Origin: Rossellomorea sp. SC111
GTDB lineage: Bacteria; Bacillota; Bacilli; Bacillales; Bacillaceae_B
Length of the DNA: 64,000 nucleotides
Assembly: GCF_024733565.1 (NCBI RefSeq)
Contig: NZ_JANIOC010000009.1
Span: 62,001-126,000, forward strand
Reading direction: 5' to 3'
Shown here: positions 58,136-64,000 of the stretch, in pieces
Layout of the letters: each line of letters begins with the position of its first letter
Numbering within the stretch: the stretch's first letter is position 1
Translations under genes and position numbers: made by a program
The notes under the pieces: generated by a model
Database searches by the model: none
Seen by the model: only the letters and a program-made list of their open reading frames with translations
What the model was told of the DNA's origin: nothing

Positions 58136-58812
58136 TCGCAATCGTGATCATCGCATTCACCGCCGTCCTTTATTTTTCCATGGTGAAGGTGTATCAGCGG
58201 TTTCCGTTTCCGATGCTGATTCCGGTCCTGACCACAACGATCGTGATCGTCGGACTTTTAGTCAGTATGCACATCCCATATAAAGATTACATGATCGGCG
58301 GGAAATGGATCCATTCCCTGCTTGGTCCCGCCGTCGTCGCCCTTGCGTATCCCTTATATAAGCAGCGGAAGATCCTGATGAAGTATCGCTTCCCGATCAT
58401 CGGAGGCGTCTTCGCAGGACTTCTGACCGGAATGGTGAGCGGGCTCATGTTTGCACGCATTCTCGGCATCGACCATGAGCTAATCCTTTCCATCGTGCCG
58501 AAATCGATCACGACACCCGTCGCCATCCAGATTGCATCAGGTCTCGGGGGAGTCCCGGCCATGACCGTCGTCTTCGTCATGATCGCCGGATTCTCAGGGG
58601 TCATCCTCGGACCGATGATCCTGAAAATGGGCCGCATCCATAGCTCACTCGGACGCGGAATCGCCTTAGGCAGCGCATCCCACGCCCTCGGTACGTCGAA
58701 AGCGATGGAATACGGGGAGTTGACCGTCTCCATGAGTTCCGTGTCCATGACGTTGAGTGCCCTGCTAGGCTCTGTGTTTGGTCCGATTGTGGTGTGGGTG
58801 TTTCATGTGTGA
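58120..58812 (+). CDS. LrgB family membrane protein
   Basis: A 230-residue protein with about seven helices and the LrgB signatures LGPAVVALAYPLYKQ, SITTPVAIQIASGLGG and IALGSASHALGTSKAMEYGE. Partner of the overlapping LrgA-like gene. Pair members in Bacilli include pyruvate transport systems; which role applies here cannot be decided. No LytST genes are adjacent; control is probably by the divergent MarR protein. Confidence 0.9.
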   Translation: MQQALIAIVIIAFTAVLYFSMVKVYQRFPFPMLIPVLTTTIVIVGLLVSMHIPYKDYMIGGKWIHSLLGPAVVALAYPLYKQRKILMKYRFPIIGGVFAGLLTGMVSGLMFARILGIDHELILSIVPKSITTPVAIQIASGLGGVPAMTVVFVMIAGFSGVILGPMILKMGRIHSSLGRGIALGSASHALGTSKAMEYGELTVSMSSVSMTLSALLGSVFGPIVVWVFHV

Positions 58813-58850
58813 TGGGGGTGTTTAGGCAGACTAAGATTTTTCGACAAACT

Positions 58851-59040
58851 GGGCATGTATAGAATTTCGGGATCGTTTATTTGATATGAGGTTTATACTT
58901 TGAGGACTGGGAGCATATTTTTCTATCGGGATCATAAATCTGATAAGTGAGCATTCCTTATGTATCTGGAGCGTATATCCGAAATAAGATACATATCTTT
59001 TGGACCCGGACCGTATTTCCGAAGCAATGTGCATATCCTG
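58851..59040. repeat. degenerate ~40-bp tandem repeat
   Basis: Units start at 58869 (GGGATCGTTTATTTGATATG), 58928 (GGGATCATAAATCTGATAAG), 58968 (GGAGCGTATATCCGAAATAA) and 59007 (CGGACCGTATTTCCGAAGCA), 39-40 bases long. Half units lie at 58851 and 58909. Spurious minus-strand frames here show a repeated LIS-x2-RSR phrase, a by-product of the repeat. It fills most of the 437-base gap 58813-59249. Confidence 0.6.
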
Positions 59041-59148
59041 TAAATTAAAAGCTTAAAGAAAGAATACCGACCCATATATCGGAACAGACTTATAGTAATA
59101 GCCAACATATGAAAGAAAAACAGAAATGAATACACTAAGTTGTCCACA

Positions 59149-59176
59149 AAGACCCGTTCATACCGGGTCTTTTTCT
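59149..59176 (+). terminator. hairpin terminator after the repeat region
   Basis: AAGACCCG pairs with CGGGTCTT around a 7-base loop and is followed by TTTC. It may end the LrgA/LrgB transcript, 340 bases downstream, or insulate the GH3 gene. Confidence 0.75.
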
Positions 59177-59249
59177 ATTTTTCCGTTTACGGTACTTCAG
59201 ATACGAACAGAATGATACCAAGTATCCTACATGGAAAGGAACAAATGAT

Positions 59250-60449
59250 ATGTCGAAAAATAAGATTGGTTATTCCCTTTTAATCGTCATGATTCTTGTA
59301 CTCATTCTGTCCTACTTCGCCATCAACCCGATCGGGAGTGAAAATCGTGAAGTAGACTCCCAAAGCCTGATTTCCAACATGACCCTCGATGAAAAAATCG
59401 GCCAGATGCTCGTAGCAGGTGTCAATGGAACGCAAATGGATGAGCCGACGAAGGATTTGATCCAAAAGCATAAAGTCGGAGGATTTATCTTCTTCTCGGA
59501 TCATTTAAAAGGACCGGAGCAAACCGTCCGTTTTGTAAACCAACTGAAAAAAGCAAACGCCGATAACCCTCTTCCCCTCCTATTAAGCGTCGATCAGGAA
59601 GGCGGGAACGTGACGCGACTCCCTGGAGGACTCGTGAATTTCCCTACCAATCAACAAATTGGAAACGCGAACGATCCGGACGTTTCCTATGAAGTGGGGA
59701 CCCTTCTCGGCAAAGAGCTGAAAGACTTCGGATTCAATTTGAACTTCGCTCCCGTCCTGGACGTAAACAGCAATCCGGATAACCCGATCATCGGCGACCG
59801 CTCCTTCAGCCCGGACCCTGATATTGTGAGCGAACTAGGAATCCAGACGATGAAAGGGATTCAATCCCAAAACATCCTGTCATCGATCAAACACTTCCCT
59901 GGTCACGGTGACACATCCGTAGATTCACATCTGGCCCTTCCTGTCGTGAACAAAAGCTTACAGGAACTCGAGTCCCTGGAACTGATTCCATTCAGGCGTG
60001 CCATCAATGATGGAGCCGACCTTGTAATGGTTGCCCATATCCTGCTTCCCAAACTCGATGACAGCTATCCGTCATCATTATCGGAGGCCATCGTGACGGA
60101 TCTTTTACGTAAGAAACTGAACTATAATGGCGTCGTCATCACGGATGATATGACCATGAAAGCCGTGACGGACAACTACGGAATGGGAGAAGCTGCAGTG
60201 CAATCCGTCAAAGCCGGCAGTGACCTGATCCTCATCGCCCACGATGCTCAAAAGGCAGTGACAGCTATGGAAGCACTGAAATCTGCCGTTAAAAATGGGG
60301 AAATTTCAGAGGAGCGAATAGATGAAAGCGTGCAGAGAATCATCAACCTCAAACAAAAGTACCATCTGAAAGATACTCAAACAGGTGAAGTCGACCTAAC
60401 GGAACTAAATCAAGCGATCAAATCAGTCAATTCGAAAATCACACCATAA
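59250..60449 (+). CDS. glycoside hydrolase family 3 beta-N-acetylglucosaminidase (NagZ-like)
   Basis: A 399-residue single-domain GH3 enzyme with a signal-anchor helix (residues ~6-26), so it is exported. KHFPGHGDTSVDSH (214-227) carries the Asp225-His227 acid/base dyad of bacterial NagZ, and the nucleophile is Asp299 in GVVITDDM. It should release GlcNAc from muropeptide sugars at the cell surface. It lacks the second domain of B. subtilis NagZ (about 640 residues). GGAAAGGA precedes ATG. Confidence 0.92.
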   Translation: MSKNKIGYSLLIVMILVLILSYFAINPIGSENREVDSQSLISNMTLDEKIGQMLVAGVNGTQMDEPTKDLIQKHKVGGFIFFSDHLKGPEQTVRFVNQLKKANADNPLPLLLSVDQEGGNVTRLPGGLVNFPTNQQIGNANDPDVSYEVGTLLGKELKDFGFNLNFAPVLDVNSNPDNPIIGDRSFSPDPDIVSELGIQTMKGIQSQNILSSIKHFPGHGDTSVDSHLALPVVNKSLQELESLELIPFRRAINDGADLVMVAHILLPKLDDSYPSSLSEAIVTDLLRKKLNYNGVVITDDMTMKAVTDNYGMGEAAVQSVKAGSDLILIAHDAQKAVTAMEALKSAVKNGEISEERIDESVQRIINLKQKYHLKDTQTGEVDLTELNQAIKSVNSKITP

Positions 60450-60450
60450 T

Positions 60451-60490
60451 AAAAAGCGGATCTCTCTTAGTGAGAAATCCGTTTTTTTTT
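60451..60490. terminator. bidirectional terminator
   Basis: CGGATCTCTC pairs with GAGAAATCCG (one mismatch), followed by nine T residues on the plus strand and by CTTTTTATT on the minus strand. Confidence 0.85.
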
Positions 60491-60671
60491 AGGACAGTGC
60501 TCTTTCAAATATGATTTCATAATCCGTCGGTTTTCCGTGGCCATTGTACCTGAGCGGAAGCACCTGGACGAGCCGCCATCCCTCAGCGGCATACTCCTCA
60601 ATGATCTCCCTGTGCTTTGGCTCGGTGAAAAATCCACCTAGGCTGGTTTGGACGTAAGTGTATTCGTACAT
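60489..60671 (-). CDS. DUF4177 family small protein
   Basis: A 60-residue protein matching the DUF4177 pattern: YEYTYVQT at the start, EEYAAEGWRLVQVLP in the middle and a final YEIIFER. The function of the family is unknown. GGAGGTG precedes ATG. It is the last gene of the minus-strand operon that begins beyond the right edge, 28 bases after the alpha/beta hydrolase stop. Confidence 0.85.
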   Translation of the reverse strand: MYEYTYVQTSLGGFFTEPKHREIIEEYAAEGWRLVQVLPLRYNGHGKPTDYEIIFERALS

Positions 60672-60699
60672 GGTTGCACCTCCGTGGGTTTTTCTTACT

Positions 60700-61467
60700 T
60701 TACGTATTCACGGTACTTGAGGTTTCAAATTTCTCGTCGGAATGGACAAGTTCCATCAGCTTTTCAACTGCCTTTATAACCACCAATGGTTCATCCCTTT
60801 GAATATAATGAGCACTATTCTTAGCAAGCACAAATTCACCCTTAGAAGAACTCAGTGCCATCTCCCTCTGCATGTCATTCCACAATTCCTGGGATGCTTC
60901 TGAATAATGATCTTTTTTACCAGCGGAAAGTACTATGACCGGCATGCTTAATGTCTTCTTATATTCTTTTAACTGCCCCAAGCTTTCCATAAATTCTTGG
61001 TAATTGCCTTCTCGTACAAATTGCTTGCGATATGCTTCCTGGAAATCACTCGGCATCGTAGGAAGGAAACGTTCTCTATAACCCACAGGTGTCGAGTCAA
61101 CCAGTACCAAGCCCGCGACTTCTTCAGGATATTCATGAGCATATACACTCACATTCACTCCACCGAAAGAGTGCCCGACCAATATGTAAGGAGGCTTGAT
61201 ATTCAAGCTACACAACAACTCCTTTAGCTCTTTTACCATCTCGCGGCTCGTCCTTGGATTCGGGCTCTTCTCGCTTGCCCCAAGTCCGGCACGATCATAT
61301 ATCAGTACTTCTGTTATCCCAGATAACTCTCCGATCACGGGATCCCATGCTTTCGAATAATCTCCGTAACCTGCATCCATCACCACAGTGGGTTTACCGT
61401 TTTTCTCCCCCATCAGTTTGGCGTATAATTTGAAATCGTTTACCGATACGAGTGTTTCTTTTTTCAT
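60700..61467 (-). CDS. alpha/beta hydrolase
   Basis: A 255-residue serine hydrolase with nucleophile GHSFGG (Ser100), acid in GLVLVDSTP or the later Asp near 200, and catalytic His in NSAHYIQRDEP. DAGYGDYSKAWDPV is the oxyanion region. It is cytosolic. AGAGGA precedes ATG 61467, 6 bases after the MBL gene stop, so the two are co-transcribed. The substrate is unknown. Confidence 0.87.
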   Translation of the reverse strand: MKKETLVSVNDFKLYAKLMGEKNGKPTVVMDAGYGDYSKAWDPVIGELSGITEVLIYDRAGLGASEKSPNPRTSREMVKELKELLCSLNIKPPYILVGHSFGGVNVSVYAHEYPEEVAGLVLVDSTPVGYRERFLPTMPSDFQEAYRKQFVREGNYQEFMESLGQLKEYKKTLSMPVIVLSAGKKDHYSEASQELWNDMQREMALSSSKGEFVLAKNSAHYIQRDEPLVVIKAVEKLMELVHSDEKFETSSTVNT

Positions 61468-61473
61468 TTTTCA

Positions 61474-62382
61474 CTAAGTCCTCTCTTCGCTTTTTACTTT
61501 TTTAACATTCTGGAAGTATACCTCTGGAGAAGACCAATCATTAAACAAAGGAGGGATTGCAGGGGTGTCTACATGTTGACTGGACAGTAGGTGTGTAATA
61601 TATTGAATCATTTTATCAATGTCCTCTTTTTTCCCGATCGGTCCGTGTCCGGGGATGACCATTTCGATATCCAGCTCCATTACTTCTTGTAAAATCTCTA
61701 CCCACTGTTTTGGATCGCTCTCCTCAAAGAATGTCGGATGACAGTGAACGAACACAAGGTCCCCCATAAGAATCACCTTTTCTTCCGGAATGTAAAGCAT
61801 GGCATCACAAAAAGAGTGGCCGCCTCCTAACGTAAACATCTTCGCCCGTCGTTTTGTTCCCTGTAAACTCTTCTCTTCTATAAATGTTTCATTAGGCAAA
61901 GTCAATTCCAGGTCAGGTAACGACCGTTTCATTTCATATAAAAAGCTCACTTGATCTTGAAGGGCTGATTCCCCGGTTTCATCGAGCTGCTTCTCAAGAG
62001 ATTCTATATATTGAGTGAGTCCGTCGATGTCCGCTTTCTGCTTCTTTATTCTAGGAGGATGGATGTCTTTCATTTTTTCTAATGTGGTCTCGCTTGAGAT
62101 GATTTGAATGTCCTTAAACGATTGATTGCCCCGGATATGATCTCCGTGATAATGGCTATTTACAACGCACGTGACTCTCTGATTTGTGATTTTTTCAGCA
62201 GCATCTCTCAAAGCTTCCGACGCCTGCTGGGTGTTAAACGTATCAAATACAACTACTTGATCTCCTAAATCCACAAATCCCGCATTTCCTACTGCCCCGC
62301 CCCCTGGCTTTGCTATTGCAGCGTAGATGCCGTGTTTGACTTTTTTTAGTGTAAAGTGTTTGCTGTTGAACTCATCGATCAT
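61474..62382 (-). CDS. MBL-fold metallo-hydrolase with helical insertion
   Basis: A 302-residue metallo-beta-lactamase-fold protein. HYHGDH (77-82) is the metal motif, with later ligands in GGGHSFCD, MGDLVF and VIPGHGP. A predicted helical or coiled insertion of about 55 residues (around 105-160, PPRIKKQKADIDGLTQYIES onward) separates the two halves. ATG 62382 follows AAAGGGGTGGAG; the frame to 62439 overlaps the previous gene. The substrate is unknown. Confidence 0.86.
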   Translation of the reverse strand: MIDEFNSKHFTLKKVKHGIYAAIAKPGGGAVGNAGFVDLGDQVVVFDTFNTQQASEALRDAAEKITNQRVTCVVNSHYHGDHIRGNQSFKDIQIISSETTLEKMKDIHPPRIKKQKADIDGLTQYIESLEKQLDETGESALQDQVSFLYEMKRSLPDLELTLPNETFIEEKSLQGTKRRAKMFTLGGGHSFCDAMLYIPEEKVILMGDLVFVHCHPTFFEESDPKQWVEILQEVMELDIEMVIPGHGPIGKKEDIDKMIQYITHLLSSQHVDTPAIPPLFNDWSSPEVYFQNVKKVKSEERT

Positions 62383-62395
62383 TCGCTCCACCCCT

Positions 62396-63130
62396 TTATT
62401 GAAAATATTCATTCGGCGAAACCACGTCCACCAACCCACTCTCCTTCAGAAACTGAGTCACCAGGTGCACATGTCCCGACCCGATAATCAACAGTGTACG
62501 GTCATCAGGCAAGGTACTGAGTTCAGCGAGGTTCGAGTAGATGATTAAATTCCGTTGGTACCACCATCTCACCCAATCGATTCCAATATAGCTGGTTTCC
62601 CTGCCAATACGCGCTATCGCCATATACATTTCGTGATCGAGTTGAACCCTCGACTCTGAATTACTTTGTTTGACCATTTCATAAATATTGGGCGGATCCA
62701 TGTTTAATTGGAGCTTTGTACGGTATGTATCATTAATGTGTTGATACATATCAGGCTGCTCATTCTTCGCCCATTCCATGACCTGCCCCAATCCAAGGTT
62801 TCCGACATTGTCCATCCAATCAACGGCATAGAGTTCATTATGATGCAACTCAGATGCCAGTCGAAATCCAAACTGATGAATTTCATCCACCTCCAATGCT
62901 AAGTCTTCGTTTAGATATTTGCGGAACTCTTCATTAAGTGATTCATTCTTGTCCTTCTCCACTTCCAATGCGATCTTAGTAGGCTTGAACTCTTTCAAAC
63001 TGTTCACGACTTCCTTGATTTCATTTTGCCTATCATTTAACAAAACATCATCAAGCTCCACATGCTGAAGATCTGGAGTATAGCGCATATGAAATGTTCC
63101 CAGGACCATCACTTTCGGTTTTGTATTCAT
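62396..63130 (-). CDS. DUF5694 (TraB/Tiki-like) protein
   Basis: A 244-residue protein with MVLGTFHMRYTPDL near the start, TKIALEVEKDK, and GSGHVHLVTQFLKES near the end. The two GxxH-type motifs and acidic residues are those of the TraB/ChaN/Tiki-like EreA fold, annotated DUF5694 in Bacilli. It may be a metal-dependent hydrolase (inference). Its ATG overlaps the phosphotransferase stop as ATGA. Confidence 0.8.
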   Translation of the reverse strand: MNTKPKVMVLGTFHMRYTPDLQHVELDDVLLNDRQNEIKEVVNSLKEFKPTKIALEVEKDKNESLNEEFRKYLNEDLALEVDEIHQFGFRLASELHHNELYAVDWMDNVGNLGLGQVMEWAKNEQPDMYQHINDTYRTKLQLNMDPPNIYEMVKQSNSESRVQLDHEMYMAIARIGRETSYIGIDWVRWWYQRNLIIYSNLAELSTLPDDRTLLIIGSGHVHLVTQFLKESGLVDVVSPNEYFQ

Positions 63131-64000
63131 ATTGACGAACCCCTTCCCTTCACGATTACTTCGTTTTTGACCCGCTCAACCTCTCCAATCTTCCACTCTA
63201 TGATTCTCAGAATTCCCTCTTCCGACAGATACCCTTGGAAATACTTCTCCACTTCCCACGCCATCATCATCGCCAAATGGTCTATGTACAGGTAGTTAAA
63301 ATCACTCCAAAAATCTTCATCATGTAATTCTATCCCACGCTCTTTTACGCATTTCCGATAACACTCAGGAACGAATGAAATCAGTTCATCGTCATACAGA
63401 TCCTGCATCAGGATCGTCACATCCCTTAAGGGGGAGCCTATTGCTGCCCACTCCCAATCGATGAACCATACCTCTTCATCTTTGTAGAAGACGTTCTCTA
63501 AATGAGGGTCACCGTGAGTAATGACGGCAGGACATTTCCATTGATAGTGAGGGATATCCCACTTCTCATAGGCTTCTTCGATTACTTTCATCCACTCTGA
63601 ACGTGCCCACGCTTTTCTTTTACATAACTTCACTAGCTGTTCCTGACACCAATCCCGCCATTCTGAGCTCAATCTGTGGACGGGCAGCTTGGATGCAGCT
63701 TGAACAGAACTTGTGTCATGCAGAGATGCCAACCTTTTCAATACCTCCTCGATGAATTTCCTTTTTTCTTCCATTGGCCTACTTTCAAAGCCTATCTTTA
63801 GGGGTTCCCCCAGATCCAACATGAACATCGCTTGCGGAGAATCCTCCCATATGTCCACGACTCTATTAAATGGCCTCAGCACATCTGCTATATTCATATG
63901 TATGTCTACTTCTTTGTTCCGCCCATGACCAAACTCTTTATAAATATAACGGGTTCTCTCACCATCACTTTCTCCCACGGCTTCAACCCTATAAATATTG
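63127..64000 (-). CDS. aminoglycoside/choline phosphotransferase-like kinase (5-prime end cut by window edge)
   Basis: A kinase-fold protein with catalytic loop THGDPHLENVFY (HxDxxxxN) and metal motif FIDWEWAAIGSPLRD. A GTG occurs at 63978, but the frame stays open to the edge and reads IYRVEAVGESDG before it, which looks like the amino-terminal beta-strands of the family. The gene is therefore probably truncated. It heads the visible part of the operon with DUF5694, MBL, hydrolase and DUF4177 genes. The substrate is unknown. Confidence 0.83.
   Translation of the reverse strand, partial: NIYRVEAVGESDGERTRYIYKEFGHGRNKEVDIHMNIADVLRPFNRVVDIWEDSPQAMFMLDLGEPLKIGFESRPMEEKRKFIEEVLKRLASLHDTSSVQAASKLPVHRLSSEWRDWCQEQLVKLCKRKAWARSEWMKVIEEAYEKWDIPHYQWKCPAVITHGDPHLENVFYKDEEVWFIDWEWAAIGSPLRDVTILMQDLYDDELISFVPECYRKCVKERGIELHDEDFWSDFNYLYIDHLAMMMAWEVEKYFQGYLSEEGILRIIEWKIGEVERVKNEVIVKGRGSSI

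Noticed and set aside
58831-59147. Two overlapping minus-strand frames of 67 and 71 codons sharing a LIS-x2-RSR phrase
   Set aside because: They are read through the degenerate tandem repeat, which explains the shared phrase; no ribosome sites.
1-64000. CRISPR arrays, tRNA/rRNA genes, insertion sequences, prophage or toxin-antitoxin modules
   Set aside because: None could be recognised on either strand.

Overview
The window reads as chromosome of a spore-forming, Gram-positive Bacillaceae member (Bacillus or Rossellomorea type; genus is inference). Signs are strong GGAGG-type ribosome binding sites, frequent TTG/GTG starts, consensus sigma-A promoters, a cwlJ spore-cortex hydrolase, a levansucrase-endolevanase pair (sacB-levB), the copper regulator ycnK and many B. 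subtilis-like families. I see no rRNA, tRNA, CRISPR array, transposase or phage module. Most genes are short single-function units with their own hairpin terminators.

Layout. 0-25 kb is almost entirely minus strand: peptidases (two M3 oligopeptidases and two DUF2268 zinc proteins), two Nudix hydrolases, GNAT and VOC enzymes, small kinases and HAD phosphatases, an ECF sigma factor with a SnoaL-like tail, an orphan pair of Opp-type permeases, small membrane proteins and cwlJ. Four minus-strand genes here share a near-identical promoter (TTGAG, 17 bp, AATAAT followed by TGG). 25-33 kb holds a CPBP protease followed by small lipoproteins, a TauE exporter, YkvA and YnfA proteins, a SAP/DUF6434 protein behind a LexA-like box, and a large membrane alpha/beta hydrolase. 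33-41 kb is a levan locus: histidine kinase, AraC-type response regulator and sugar-binding lipoprotein (no permeases), then sacB and levB, all on the minus strand.

41-48 kb opens with the most striking element: an 18-codon leader peptide and a long hairpin that hides the ribosome binding site of an ABC exporter, with a competing pairing inside the leader ORF. GNAT, YwaF-like, SDR, WYL-regulator and nucleoside hydrolase genes follow. 49-51 kb has an ECF sigma/anti-sigma-like pair. 51.8-54.3 kb is a copper-type operon (ycnK, PepSY membrane protein, YtkA/FixH-like lipoprotein). 54-59 kb contains DUF3891, a TetR-MFS efflux unit with a palindromic operator, and a MarR regulator divergent from an LrgA/LrgB pair whose consensus promoter overlaps two palindromes. 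A degenerate 40-bp tandem repeat lies at 58.85-59.04 kb. The end holds a GH3 glucosaminidase and a minus-strand operon (phosphotransferase, DUF5694, metallo-beta-lactamase, alpha/beta hydrolase, DUF4177) that runs off the right edge.

Function calls rest on motifs and family resemblance read by eye; no search was run. Start sites were moved to the best ribosome binding site where the longest frame was implausible.
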